A DNA stretch of 64,000 bases from Streptomyces sp. Ru62 (lineage in GTDB: Bacteria; Actinomycetota; Actinomycetes; Streptomycetales; Streptomycetaceae). The position numbers and the translations under genes were made by a program. Position 1 is the stretch's first letter. The number at the start of each line of letters is the position of its first letter. The notes under the pieces are model-generated. The model saw only the letters and a program-made list of their open reading frames with translations, was not told where the DNA came from and made no database searches. Shown here piece after piece: positions 36,965-46,204 of the stretch. Location: NCBI RefSeq assembly GCF_002920615.1, contig NZ_PQSU01000021.1, positions 118,893 to 182,892 of the forward strand. Reading direction: 5' to 3'.

Positions 36965-39900
36965 ATGTCATCACGCCATCTCAGAGCACCGGCAGCGGTG
37001 CTCGCCTCGCTGCTGCTCGCGACGGCCACGCCGAGTCTCGCGCGGGCCGCCGTAACGGACGACGCCCCGCGCTCCGGCGTCCCCGCCGCACACACGGTCG
37101 AACTCGACAACGGGTCCGTCGTGCGCTGGTCCGCCGACGGCACCGGCACCCTGACCACCGAGGACGGCACCACGCGCGCGTTCCCGGTACCGGTCACCGC
37201 CGGCCGCAGCGGGCTGGGCGAGGCCATCACCCCCTCCGCCTCCTTGCTGCGTCGCCGCGCGGACAACGCCGCGCTGACCGCGTACCAGACAGGAACCGGC
37301 GCGGCCTCGTCCATGGTGCGGCCCGAGGCCATGAACACCGGTGCCGTGCCCCTGCCGGACCGTGTCCGCGAGGCCGTCGACGCGTCGGCCCGGGGTGCCG
37401 CGCGGCGCTCGGCGGCGGCGGCCGGGCTGCCCGCGAACGAGGGCCTGACCACGTCGTTCCAGTCGTACCTGAACGCGGGCGGGGTCAACGCCGTCGGTGC
37501 CTTCCAGGACGCCGACACCTACACGCACGCCCTGCCCGGCGCCGGGCAGATCATCACGAACGTCTCCATCGGTGACCTCACCGACCAGTCCATGGCGGAC
37601 GCCGGGGACGACTACGTACGGCAGTACGGGCCCACCACCGTGCTGCGGGACGGCCGGCGCTACCTCGACTACCCGTCGCTGCCGCTGATCCCCACCTACG
37701 TCAGCGACGACAGGGGCCGGCTCGACCCGGCCGGGTCCACCGAGGGCCAGGACCCCAATCTGGGCGAGGTCCTGCTGGACTTCTCGATGATGGCGCCCCT
37801 GCCGCACGACCGGCAGCGCCCGGAGGCCACCGGGAGCGGTGCCACCGATCTGCTCGGCATCGCGCCCGGCGCCCGGTACCGCCTGGTCGTGCCCCAGGAA
37901 CCTTCCGCCCCGGGCATCGCCGCCGCGCTGCGGGCCGCCGCGGCCCAGAAGCCCCGCCCGACCGTCATCACGGCGAGCCTCGGCTTCGGTACCGACGGCA
38001 CCCTCGGTTTCCCCTCGCGCTGGCTGGAGGACGACCCGGAGATCCGAGACACCCTGCGCGACATCGTGGACTCCGGCATCGTCGTGGTCGTCTCCTCCAA
38101 CGACGGCACCCGTCTCGGACTGCCGGTCTCCGTCGGTCCCGACGGCGGCAGCACCCCCACCGAGCGCACCGCGGACGCCCGCCGCGAGACCACCATCGAC
38201 GACGTGGCCGCGACCACCACGCCCTCGCGGGTACGCGACACCGGGGTCATAGCCGCCGGCGGCAGCACCACCGACGACACCCTCACCTCCGGTGACGTCC
38301 GCACCGCCGCCTACCCGACCACCCGCTACAACGGCTCGGCCGGGTACTCCTCCGGCTTCGGCAGCCGCGTCGACCTGGCCGCGCCCGGCGACAACCTGCC
38401 CTCCCTCATCCACACCGCCGACGGCACGGGTGTGGTCCTCAACGGCGGCACCTCCGCATCTGCCCCGATGATCGCCGCCGCCGCGGCGGACGTCCTCGCC
38501 GCAGCCGAGGCCACCGGTCAGAAGTTGACGCCACGTCAGGTACGGAAGCTCCTGGTGAGCACCGGCCGCCCGCTCGCCCAGCCGCCGCAGGCCGACCGGA
38601 GTCTGCGCATGGGGCCGCGGTTGGACGTCACGGCGGCGGTGGAGATGGTCCTCGCCCGGCGCCATCACATGGCACCGGCCGCGACCCGGCTCTCCGTCGC
38701 CCAGCGGCAGGTACTGTCCGTCACGCCCACCACCGCCTTCGTCGAGGCCACCGACCCGGCCGCCGTCGACCTGGCGGGCCCGCGCGGCGACGACGGCGAC
38801 GGCTCCGGCCAGAACGCCGTCTCCCCGATCACCTTCGGCCTCGACCTCACCGGCGCCCGGCCCGGCCTCACCTACCGGCTGCGCGTGGCGGGCGGCCGGA
38901 CCATCCCGGCCGACGGTCCCAGCCTGCGCCTGCTGCCGGGCGAGTTGCTGACCGCCGCCGGGCTGCCGCTCGCCGCCACCGGCCCCCGTAGTGTCGAGGT
39001 CACGTTCGAGGCGGTGGACCACGGCAAGGTCGTCGCCTCGGCCGGCCAACGGGTGACGTTCACGGCCGCCGACGGCACCTACAGCCAGCCCCAGGCCCCC
39101 ACCGCGCCCGGCACCGCCGCCCTCGGCCGGCCCGTCACCGTCCACTACGACCTGACGGGGCTGCGCGACACCACCGACGCCGAGCTGGTGCTCTCCTCCG
39201 TCGGCCACTGGACGCCGTTCACCACCACGGACAAGTTCCGGGCCGCCTGGCACACCCCGCTCACCGCCACCAAGGGCTCCGTCACGATACCCGCCTCCGC
39301 CTTCGCCCCTGGCGGCGCCGGCCTGTACGGCGTCGGCATCGCCCTGCACGGCGGAGGCGTCTACGGCGACTTCCGCGCCCTGCGCGTGGCGCCGGGCACC
39401 GGGCAGCGGCCCGAGGCGCCCCTGCTGGGCCACGGCGCGGCCACCGGGCACTCGGTGAGCCTCACGCGCGCCGACCGCCGGCTGACGCTGTCCTGGGACG
39501 CGGGCGGGGTGCGCGGTGCCGACGGTGCCGCCGTCGAGTTCCTCACGCCCGCGCCCACCCTGTACGGCGCGCTCAACACCACCACCAACCAGAACGGCAG
39601 CCGTCGCGACGACAACGGGGTCGACCACGCCTCGACGCTGCTGCGCCCGCTGCCCTCGGCGAAGGGACGCACCACGCTGGACCTCACGGCGCTCGACCTG
39701 CCCACCGGGCTCCAGTACCCGGTGCGCGTCCTGGCCACCCGGCACGGCACACCCGTCGGGGAGGCGTCACCGACGTCCTTCGTGGAGTACCTCGACGGCG
39801 ACACCGTCCCGGGCACCCTCGAGAACTTCGAAGTCACCGGCGACACCGCGCTGCTGGCCACCGACACCTTCGCCGACGGCCGTCACACCGGGGCCGACAC

Positions 39901-40888
39901 CACGGCCTACTCGCTGGCCGACGGCCGCCTCGGCGGTTCCGTGTCGCACGAGACGGGCACGGGGATGATGCAGGTGGTGGTCGGCGCGGACGCCACGACG
40001 GGGCACACCCTCGTCGCGCACCGCCCGTTCGCCGGCGGCGCCCTGCCCGAGGTGGACCTGCGCGACACCGCGACCGGTGAGCGGGTGCGGCTGAGCACCC
40101 TGGATCCCGATGCCGGCACCACCTCCGTCTACTACCAGGGAGGTGTCGTGGACCCGGCTCGTCACCGGGCCGTCGTCGTCACGTACGACGCCGTCACCGG
40201 GGTGGACCGGCTCTGGACGGTCGACATGGCGACCGGCGCGGTGTCCGCGCCGGTGCCGGTCAACGCGTCCAGTCCGGGCCGGGCCTTCAGCAACGTCTCG
40301 GTGGACGCCTCCACCGGCGACTTCTTCGTGGCGACGAGCGGCACGATGGGTCCGTGCCTGTCCGGCCGGGTGCCGTACGCGGCGGTCCGCTACGACGCCG
40401 GCACCCGCACCGTCTCGCCGCTGGCGGCCATGCCCCTGTGCACAGCCGGTCTGCTGCCCGACGGCAAGGGAAAGAAGGTGTACGTCGCCGCCGGGGCGAC
40501 CACACCCGACTACAGCAGCGGCGCCTTCCCGACCAGTTCCTGGCGCACCGCCGACCAGGGCGACCTGTCCACCGGCGGCGCCACCGACCTCGGAACGCGC
40601 GGTGTGCACTGGCCCGTCCTCGACACCCGGCACCACGTGGCCGTCGTCGCCCACCTCTACGAGGCGGCCACCAGCGGCGACAACAACGCCCTCAGCGAGG
40701 TCACGGTCGTGAACCCCGACACCGGTGAGGTGCTCGCCCGGCACCCCGTGGCCAACATCGTCGACTCCACCCTCGCCGTGTCCAACTTCGAGTCCACGTC
40801 CCGCCGGGGTCTGTTCCTGGACACGAGGACCCGCACGGCCTACCTGGTCAATCCCTGGGCCAACGGGCTGGAGCGGCTGAGGTACTGA
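36965..40888 (+). CDS. Very large secreted serine protease, S8/S53 clan, with propeller-like C-terminus
   Basis: 1307 aa. The signal peptide is residues 1-30 (LASLLLATATPSLARAA). The protease core spans about 150-560. It has GGTSASAP with Ser497, and GEVLLDFS places Glu268 and Asp272 four apart, as in the Glu-Asp-Ser triad of S53 sedolisins. No HGT histidine motif of classical subtilases is seen. SSNDG near residue 377 could provide the oxyanion residue. After ~600 come beta-rich domains, and from ~950 repeats such as VDPARHRAVVVTYDAVTG and VDASTGDFFVATSG look like a WD/YncE-type propeller. The ATG at 36965 has GAAGGG upstream. Secreted to the medium; substrate unknown. The S8-versus-S53 assignment is my inference. 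Confidence 0.8.
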   Translation: MSSRHLRAPAAVLASLLLATATPSLARAAVTDDAPRSGVPAAHTVELDNGSVVRWSADGTGTLTTEDGTTRAFPVPVTAGRSGLGEAITPSASLLRRRADNAALTAYQTGTGAASSMVRPEAMNTGAVPLPDRVREAVDASARGAARRSAAAAGLPANEGLTTSFQSYLNAGGVNAVGAFQDADTYTHALPGAGQIITNVSIGDLTDQSMADAGDDYVRQYGPTTVLRDGRRYLDYPSLPLIPTYVSDDRGRLDPAGSTEGQDPNLGEVLLDFSMMAPLPHDRQRPEATGSGATDLLGIAPGARYRLVVPQEPSAPGIAAALRAAAAQKPRPTVITASLGFGTDGTLGFPSRWLEDDPEIRDTLRDIVDSGIVVVVSSNDGTRLGLPVSVGPDGGSTPTERTADARRETTIDDVAATTTPSRVRDTGVIAAGGSTTDDTLTSGDVRTAAYPTTRYNGSAGYSSGFGSRVDLAAPGDNLPSLIHTADGTGVVLNGGTSASAPMIAAAAADVLAAAEATGQKLTPRQVRKLLVSTGRPLAQPPQADRSLRMGPRLDVTAAVEMVLARRHHMAPAATRLSVAQRQVLSVTPTTAFVEATDPAAVDLAGPRGDDGDGSGQNAVSPITFGLDLTGARPGLTYRLRVAGGRTIPADGPSLRLLPGELLTAAGLPLAATGPRSVEVTFEAVDHGKVVASAGQRVTFTAADGTYSQPQAPTAPGTAALGRPVTVHYDLTGLRDTTDAELVLSSVGHWTPFTTTDKFRAAWHTPLTATKGSVTIPASAFAPGGAGLYGVGIALHGGGVYGDFRALRVAPGTGQRPEAPLLGHGAATGHSVSLTRADRRLTLSWDAGGVRGADGAAVEFLTPAPTLYGALNTTTNQNGSRRDDNGVDHASTLLRPLPSAKGRTTLDLTALDLPTGLQYPVRVLATRHGTPVGEASPTSFVEYLDGDTVPGTLENFEVTGDTALLATDTFADGRHTGADTTAYSLADGRLGGSVSHETGTGMMQVVVGADATTGHTLVAHRPFAGGALPEVDLRDTATGERVRLSTLDPDAGTTSVYYQGGVVDPARHRAVVVTYDAVTGVDRLWTVDMATGAVSAPVPVNASSPGRAFSNVSVDASTGDFFVATSGTMGPCLSGRVPYAAVRYDAGTRTVSPLAAMPLCTAGLLPDGKGKKVYVAAGATTPDYSSGAFPTSSWRTADQGDLSTGGATDLGTRGVHWPVLDTRHHVAVVAHLYEAATSGDNNALSEVTVVNPDTGEVLARHPVANIVDSTLAVSNFESTSRRGLFLDTRTRTAYLVNPWANGLERLRY

Positions 40889-40994
40889 CAGGCGCCGTAC
40901 GGGAGGGCGTCCGACGGACCTGGTCCGACCGGCAGTCGACGCCCTCCCGTGCCCGAGTCCCTCGACACCGCTCTTGGGGCTCGGGGAACGCCGC

Positions 40995-42350
40995 TCAGGC
41001 CCAGCAGCCGTTCACGGTGGCGGCGAGACCGTCCATCGCGTCCTTGGTGTCGGCCTGAGCGGCCGTCGCGCCGTTCTCGACGAAGGAGAAGACTCTCCAC
41101 TCGCCGTCGTCGGTACGTGTCAGTCCGCTCAGGCCGATGGCTCCGGTGAGGGTCCCCGTCTTCGCCCGCACCTTGCCGACGGCGCACTCGGAGTGCGGAT
41201 CGTCGAAGCGGCCGTACTCGGGGCCGAGGGTGCTCCCGGCTTCCCCGGCGACCGGCAGGCCGTCCAGGACGGGCTTCAGCGTGTGGGCGTAGCGCGGTTC
41301 CGTCACCCGTTCGAGGATCTGTGCGAGGGTGGCGGCCGGGATGCGGTCGCTGCGGGACAGGCCGCTTCCGTCGTGGAGCTCGAAGTTGTCGAGGGATACG
41401 CCGTAGCGGTGGCTGAGCACGTGGCGCACGACCTCGGTGCCGCCCTCGAAGGTGGCGGGACGCCCGGCCCGCAACGCCGTCATGCGCAGCAGGGTCTCGG
41501 CGATGTTGTTGTCGCTGGTCTTCAGCATGTGCTGGACGATGTCCGCGAGCGGAGCGGACCTGTGGTGCGCGACCGGCACGGCGGACCGGTCCGCCGTGGC
41601 GTGCGTGACATCGCCGTCCACCGTGACGCCGTCCGCGGCGAGCAGGCGGGCGAAGACCTGCCCGGCGTCGATGGACGTGTCCATGACACCATGGCCGTCG
41701 ACGACGAGCGCGCGCACCGGCGCGACGGTGTCGGGGTAGTAGCCCTCGTTCCAGCCGTCGGCCAGGGTCGGCTCGGGGAAGAGGCTGTCGTCCACGGCGA
41801 CCTTCACCGTGGTCAGGCCGGCCTTCTTCAGCCCGGCGACAGCCGTGCGCGCCAGCTGCGCGAGGTCGTCGCCGCTGAGGGTGCGGTCGCCGCCCCCGAC
41901 CAGGGTGAGGGTGCCGTGACCGTAGACGACCTTGGTCTGGAAGCGGTGCTCCGGGCCGAGGACGGTGAGGGCGGCGGTCGCCGTGGCGAGCTTGGCATTG
42001 GAGGCCGGCATCAGCGCGGTGGAGCCGTTGTGGTCCCACAGGGTGGCGTCGGAGCCGGCGTCGAGCACCACACCGCTGACCTCGGTCCCCAGGCGCGGGT
42101 CGGCGATGCGGGACTCCAGGTTCGCGACCATCTGCTGATCACCGGAGTCGACGCCGGCGGTCTGGTCGGACTTGCTGTGCCCCGCCACCGTCGCGCGGTT
42201 GTCGGCGGCGAACGCCGAGGGGCCGGCCAGGGCGGCCGAGGCCACCGGCACGGCCAGGGCGAGTACGACGGCTCGCCGGACGCCCTCGCCGGGCTGCTTC
42301 GTCTTCCGGTGCCGGCCGCGGCCACCCGGCGCAGAGGTAATGTCACTCAT
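40995..42350 (-). CDS. dacB: D-alanyl-D-alanine carboxypeptidase/endopeptidase (PBP4 type)
   Basis: 451 aa. After a basic start and a hydrophobic signal (VLALAVPVASAALAGPSAFA) come the three penicillin-binding motifs: SNAK (Ser-x-x-Lys) following LMPA, SDNN (Ser-x-Asn), and KTGT near residue 405. The inserted domain between the first two motifs is typical of the DacB/PBP4 family. The enzyme trims or cleaves peptidoglycan peptides outside the membrane. It is convergent with the large protease gene and divergent from a small secreted-protein gene. A palindrome lies 48 bp upstream of its ATG. No family-key residue appears missing. Confidence 0.92.
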   Translation of the reverse strand: MSDITSAPGGRGRHRKTKQPGEGVRRAVVLALAVPVASAALAGPSAFAADNRATVAGHSKSDQTAGVDSGDQQMVANLESRIADPRLGTEVSGVVLDAGSDATLWDHNGSTALMPASNAKLATATAALTVLGPEHRFQTKVVYGHGTLTLVGGGDRTLSGDDLAQLARTAVAGLKKAGLTTVKVAVDDSLFPEPTLADGWNEGYYPDTVAPVRALVVDGHGVMDTSIDAGQVFARLLAADGVTVDGDVTHATADRSAVPVAHHRSAPLADIVQHMLKTSDNNIAETLLRMTALRAGRPATFEGGTEVVRHVLSHRYGVSLDNFELHDGSGLSRSDRIPAATLAQILERVTEPRYAHTLKPVLDGLPVAGEAGSTLGPEYGRFDDPHSECAVGKVRAKTGTLTGAIGLSGLTRTDDGEWRVFSFVENGATAAQADTKDAMDGLAATVNGCWA

Positions 42351-42397
42351 ATAATTCCCAACAGATGTGTGATCGGCGCGCGCACCATATCACCGGT

Positions 42398-42421
42398 CAT
42401 CACATAGTGATGTCCATCATT
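42398..42421. promoter_or_regulatory. Inverted repeat upstream of dacB
   Basis: CATCAC-ATA-GTGATG (42398-42412) is a perfect palindrome. The overlapping AGTGAT-GTCC-ATCATT (42406-42421) is a near-perfect one. The block TAGTGATGTCxATCA matches 23214-23228 upstream of the SnoaL-like gene at all but one position. It lies between two divergent genes and could control both. Confidence 0.5.
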
Positions 42422-42467
42422 CATCGATGCACAGACATGTGAGTCCGTGAACTCTTCTGCCAGGCTC

Positions 42468-42938
42468 ATGAGACGCGTACGACGCGGAGTCGTGCGGTCG
42501 GCCATCGCTGCCTGCCTCGCCGTCACCGCATGGGGTGTGACCGGGCACAGGCTCTCCTTCCGGGACGGCCGGGCGGACGACGCCGACCGAGTGGCCGTGG
42601 GCCGCCTGTGCCGGTCCGCCCTCCCGGGGAGCATGCAACTGTCCTGCGGCAGCTACGGCTTCGGAGACTTGCGGTACGTCTGCCCGGCCCCGCGTCGCGA
42701 TGACGGCACGTGCGTGCCGACGTCGGCGGTGACGGTCCGCAACTCCGGCGACTCCTCCGCGTACGTCTCCTGGATAGCGGGCCCCCGGCCGGGTGTCCGT
42801 GAACAGGGGCGGGAACAACGGGTCTCCCCCGGCCGGGAGGTGACGCTCCGTCCCGGCCGGGGGCGGCTGCTGTTCGACGTCACCCTGCGCGGTGGCGGGG
42901 ACAAGCCGAGCAGCCTGGAAGTGGTACGGGTGCGGTGA
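42468..42938 (+). CDS. Small membrane-anchored or secreted protein, unknown
   Basis: 156 aa from the ATG at 42468, or 163 from a GTG at 42447. It has a strongly basic start (MRRVRRGVVRS) and one hydrophobic stretch (AIAACLAVTAWGV), then a soluble domain with four Cys residues (LCRS, LSCGSYG, VCPAP, TCVPT) that could form two disulfides. The tail looks beta-rich (VTVRNSG, YVSWIAG, GRLLFDVTLRGG). No family recognised. Divergent from dacB across 117 bp holding the palindrome at 42398. The start is uncertain because neither candidate has a good ribosome binding site. The 42939-43183 stretch after it shows nothing clear. Confidence 0.55.
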   Translation: MRRVRRGVVRSAIAACLAVTAWGVTGHRLSFRDGRADDADRVAVGRLCRSALPGSMQLSCGSYGFGDLRYVCPAPRRDDGTCVPTSAVTVRNSGDSSAYVSWIAGPRPGVREQGREQRVSPGREVTLRPGRGRLLFDVTLRGGGDKPSSLEVVRVR

Positions 42939-43183
42939 GCCGTCAGCCGCGCCGGTCGGGCACCGCGCTGCCCGGGTGGCCGCACTTCGAGCTGCGCCTG
43001 GTCACCGTCGACCCGCTGGGGGTAGCGCGGGTCTCCACCCCGGCACGGCAGGCCCTGCGCTCACTTCAGCCCGGGGAGCCCGCCAGGGACATCCGGACGG
43101 GTTCGTCTGCACACAAGTGCCATCCGCAGAGCACGGTTGTCCCCGGCGCACACCCCGTGCGGGTCGGCCGCGCGCGTTCCGGA

Positions 43184-44110
43184 CTACCCGGCCGTACTGT
43201 GGGAGCCGGTCATGAGGGCGGCGAGGTCCTCGGGTGAGAGGAAGGACGGCGGAGGCGGGGGTCCCCAGCTGAACAGGCCCTTCGCCCCCTCCAGGACCTC
43301 CGGCTTCCACAACTGGTCGTCGACGACGCAGTCCATGTCGGAGTAGTACTCGCTGAAGTTGCCGGCCGGGTCCTTCAGGTACCAGAAGAAGTTGGACCCG
43401 GCGTGGTGACGGCCCAGGCCCCACACGTGCCGCTCGGGATGGCCCTCCAGCATGGCGACGGCGCCGCGGCCGATCTCGTCGACGTCGTCGACCTGCCAGG
43501 ACGAGTGGTGCATGAAGGCGACGGGCATCTTCAGGACGAAAACGTTGTGGTGGTCGGTTGAACACCGCAGGAACGCCCCGTGGTCCTTCACGTAGTCGGA
43601 CGCCTTGAAGCCGAGCCCGTCACGGAAGAAGGCGGTCGTTCCCTCGAAGTCCGTCGTGCCGAGGACGGCGTGTCCGAGCTTGCGGGGGCGCACCCGGCCG
43701 GTGCGCAGGACGCCAGGGGCCCGCGATCCGGTGCGCTGGGCTCGGCCGGGGCCGTTGTAGACGGGGGCAGGCACCGGGTCCTGCGCCATCCGGGGGGTGA
43801 CCTCCAGGACCGCGCGGACGCCCGTGGCCCTGTCGTACGCCGTCAGGGTCGTGTCCTCGACACGGGACTCGACGCCGAGACGGCGCAGTCCGGAGGCCGC
43901 CGCGGCCAGGTCGTCGCGGTCGTCCGCACCGACGCGGACCTCGACGAGGCGACGCGTGGGCGTGCGCACGATGTGCAGCTGGCGGCCGGCGTCACGCGTG
44001 GAGAACCAGCCGTCGGCCTCCGGGGTGAGGCCGAAGTCGGTGTAATAGGCTGCGGTTCCGGCGACGTCGGGGACCCCCATCGTGATGGAGGCCAGACGAT
44101 GCAGTGCCAT
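43184..44110 (-). CDS. Two-domain VOC protein, extradiol-dioxygenase-like
   Basis: 308 aa, the usual length of type-I extradiol ring-cleavage dioxygenases. There are two vicinal-oxygen-chelate domains, at ~1-125 (HRLASITMGVPDV) and ~145-290 (KLGHAVLGTTDFEGTTAFF). The metal ligands of the second domain are visible: His in LGHAVLG, His in FMHHSSWQVDD and Glu in FSEYYSDMD. The ATG at 44110 has AAGGAG 5 nt upstream. A decayed fumarylacetoacetate-hydrolase-type gene lies just upstream on the same strand. Together they resemble an aromatic meta-cleavage unit. The exact catechol substrate cannot be told. Confidence 0.88.
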   Translation of the reverse strand: MALHRLASITMGVPDVAGTAAYYTDFGLTPEADGWFSTRDAGRQLHIVRTPTRRLVEVRVGADDRDDLAAAASGLRRLGVESRVEDTTLTAYDRATGVRAVLEVTPRMAQDPVPAPVYNGPGRAQRTGSRAPGVLRTGRVRPRKLGHAVLGTTDFEGTTAFFRDGLGFKASDYVKDHGAFLRCSTDHHNVFVLKMPVAFMHHSSWQVDDVDEIGRGAVAMLEGHPERHVWGLGRHHAGSNFFWYLKDPAGNFSEYYSDMDCVVDDQLWKPEVLEGAKGLFSWGPPPPPSFLSPEDLAALMTGSHSTAG

Positions 44111-44142
44111 GGGACTCCTTCTTCCGTCGGGCCCGGGCGGGC

Positions 44143-44441
44143 TCAGGCCACGAAGTTCTGACGCAGTTCGCCGATGCCGCCGATGGTGCTGACGAGTTCG
44201 TCCCCGGCCGCCAGCCAGCTGCGGATCACGGCCCAGACCCACACCGGCCGGGGGTACCGGTGAAGATGACCTTGGGCAGCAACGGCAGCACCGCGGACAG
44301 CCGGGCGATTTTCTGCCCGCCGGCGATCAGCCGCTCGGCGAGTACATCGCGCAGCGCCTGGAACTGACGTCCAGGCGGGTGCCGGCGGGCGGGGACGTCC
44401 CCGTGTTCCGCGCCCGAGCCCGCGCGTAGGGCGTTCCCCAC
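44143..44441 (-). pseudogene. Fumarylacetoacetate-hydrolase-family remnant, frameshifted
   Basis: Two minus-strand frames together spell the conserved C-terminal part of FAH-domain proteins: LSAVLPLLPKVIFTGTPG in one frame, then LAAGDELVSTIGGIGELRQNF in another, ending at the stop at 44143. One or two small indels separate them near 44240-44260. The N-terminal two thirds, with the metal-binding Glu residues, are absent. It ends 32 bp before the VOC dioxygenase start, so the intact ancestor was probably in the same operon. The rest of 44442-44628 holds nothing recognisable. Confidence 0.65.
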
Positions 44442-44628
44442 GGGTGCCCGGCCGTGATGCTGGTGCTCTCTCCATGGCTGACCGGCTGCGGGGCGGGAGA
44501 AGGTGGATCACGGTCCGAGCCCGGCTTCGTGGGGGGTTGCTGAACCGCCCCGGGGGACCGCCCCGTCGGGGCACGCGAGCCCGGTTCGCTGCCGTTGTCC
44601 GGTCCGGTCAGCCCTCGGAGTGCGCTCG

Positions 44629-46131
44629 ATGACTTACGACGTCCACGACCACAGCCCCACCGCGACGGCCCGCGACGGCGCACCCCCCGCGCGAGGTGAC
44701 GCCAGACAGTGGTGGGTGCTGGGAGTCATCGCCCTGGCCCAGCTCATGGTGGTGCTGGACGCCACCATCGTGAACATCGCGCTGCCGTCGGCCCAGAAGG
44801 AACTCGGCTTCAGCGACGGCAACCGGCAGTGGGTGGTCACCGCCTACTCCCTCGCGTTCGGCAGCCTGCTCCTGCTCGGCGGCCGGCTGGCCGACCTGAT
44901 CGGCCGCAAGGCGGTCTTCCTGGCCGGTGTGGTCGGCTTCGCGGCCTCGTCCGCGCTGGCCGGCGCCGCCCAGGACTTCACCGTGCTGGTCGTCGGCCGC
45001 ACGCTCCAGGGCCTGTTCGGCGCCCTGCTGGCTCCGGCCGCCCTGGCGCTCCTCAACATCACCTTCGCCGGTACGCGGCACCGAGCGAAGGCGTTCGGTG
45101 TCTACGGTGCCATCGCCGGCGCGGGTGGCGGCATCGGGCTGCTGCTGGGCGGTGTGCTGACCGAGCACCTCAGCTGGCGCTGGACTCTCTACGTCAACCT
45201 GGTCTTCGCCGTGCTCGCCGTGGTCGGAGGCAGTGTCTTCCTGCGCGGGGGCCGCCCGGCCGACCGGCCCGCCCTCGACACACCCGGTACGCTCCTGGCG
45301 TCGGGCGGGCTGTTCTCGCTGGTCTACGGCTTCTCCAACGCCGAGAGCCACCACTGGTCCTCCCCGCTGACCTGGGGCTTCCTGGCAGCCGCCGGGGCCC
45401 TGCTGGCCGCCTTCGCCGCATGGCAGGGCCGGGCGGGGCACCCGCTGCTTCCGCTGCGGGTGCTGGCCGACCGCGACCGCGCGGCCTCCTTCAGCGTGGT
45501 GGCGGTCTGCGGTGCCGGATTGTTCGGCGTGTTCCTGTTCCTGACCTACTACTTGCAGACCTCTCTCGGGTTCGACCCGGTGAAGACCGGTCTCGCCTTC
45601 CTGCCGATGATCGGCGTGCTGATGGTCACGGCCCAGGTGTCCACGATCGTGCTCGTGCCCCGCCTCGGCCCCAAGTACGTCATCCCGGCCGGTGCCCTGA
45701 TCGCGGCATTCGCCCTGACCAGGTTCACCGGGCTGGGCCTGAACAGCACCTACGCGGCCGACATCCTGCCCTGGCTGATGGTGATGGGCCTGGGCATCGG
45801 TCTGGTCCTGCCGCCCGCCGTGAGCCTGGCCACCAGCGGCCTCGTTCCCGAGGACACCGGGGTGGGTTCGGCCACCGTCAACACCATGCAGCAGATCGGC
45901 GGCGCGGTCGGCACCGCTCTGCTGAACACCCTGGCCACCAGCGCGGCGACCGCCTACGCGCGCGGCAAGCAGCCCACGCCGCAGGTCCTGGCCGAGGCAC
46001 AGCTGCACAGTTACGCCACCGTCTACTGGTGGTCGGCCGGCTTCTTCCTCGCGGGAGCCGTCATCAGTGTCCTCCTCTACCGCGGTGGGCGCGTCGGCGT
46101 CCAGCACACCGGCAAGGCCGCCCGGGGATGA
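44629..46131 (+). CDS. MFS drug-type exporter, DHA2 (14-TM) family
   Basis: 500 aa. TM1 ends in the DHA2 motif LDATIVNIALPSAQKELG. Motif A is GRLADLIGRK and motif C-like GAIAGAGGGIGLLLGGVLTE is in TM5. About 14 hydrophobic segments can be counted. The ATG at 44629 has GGAG 9 nt upstream. It is divergent from the FAH remnant and VOC genes and followed by the acyl-CoA oxidase-like gene after 73 bp, which has its own operator. Proton-driven efflux of a small molecule is likely; the substrate is unknown. Confidence 0.9.
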   Translation: MTYDVHDHSPTATARDGAPPARGDARQWWVLGVIALAQLMVVLDATIVNIALPSAQKELGFSDGNRQWVVTAYSLAFGSLLLLGGRLADLIGRKAVFLAGVVGFAASSALAGAAQDFTVLVVGRTLQGLFGALLAPAALALLNITFAGTRHRAKAFGVYGAIAGAGGGIGLLLGGVLTEHLSWRWTLYVNLVFAVLAVVGGSVFLRGGRPADRPALDTPGTLLASGGLFSLVYGFSNAESHHWSSPLTWGFLAAAGALLAAFAAWQGRAGHPLLPLRVLADRDRAASFSVVAVCGAGLFGVFLFLTYYLQTSLGFDPVKTGLAFLPMIGVLMVTAQVSTIVLVPRLGPKYVIPAGALIAAFALTRFTGLGLNSTYAADILPWLMVMGLGIGLVLPPAVSLATSGLVPEDTGVGSATVNTMQQIGGAVGTALLNTLATSAATAYARGKQPTPQVLAEAQLHSYATVYWWSAGFFLAGAVISVLLYRGGRVGVQHTGKAARG

Positions 46132-46170
46132 CAGCAATGTGACCTGGGTGCACGCCTTGTCTTAGTTAGT

Positions 46171-46196
46171 TGTCACTTAGTGACATCAACTACTAT
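46171..46196 (+). promoter_or_regulatory. Perfect 7-1-7 palindrome plus -10 upstream of the acyl-CoA oxidase-like gene
   Basis: TGTCACT-T-AGTGACA occupies 46171-46185, followed by a plausible -10 TACTAT at 46191-46196, only 9 nt before the ATG. The TTGTCA at the left edge could serve as -35 (15-nt spacing, short). A regulator bound here would sit across the promoter. The transcript would be nearly leaderless. Confidence 0.55.
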
Positions 46197-46204
46197 CACT
46201 CGTT

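Noticed and set aside
36971..39745. 924-codon minus-strand frame opposite the large protease
   Set aside because: Low-complexity Gly/Arg/Val shadow of the protease gene.
42935..43237. 100-codon plus-strand frame starting GTGA at the end of the small secreted protein gene
   Set aside because: The overlap looks like translational coupling, but there is no domain, and the frame runs antisense into the 3' end of the VOC gene.
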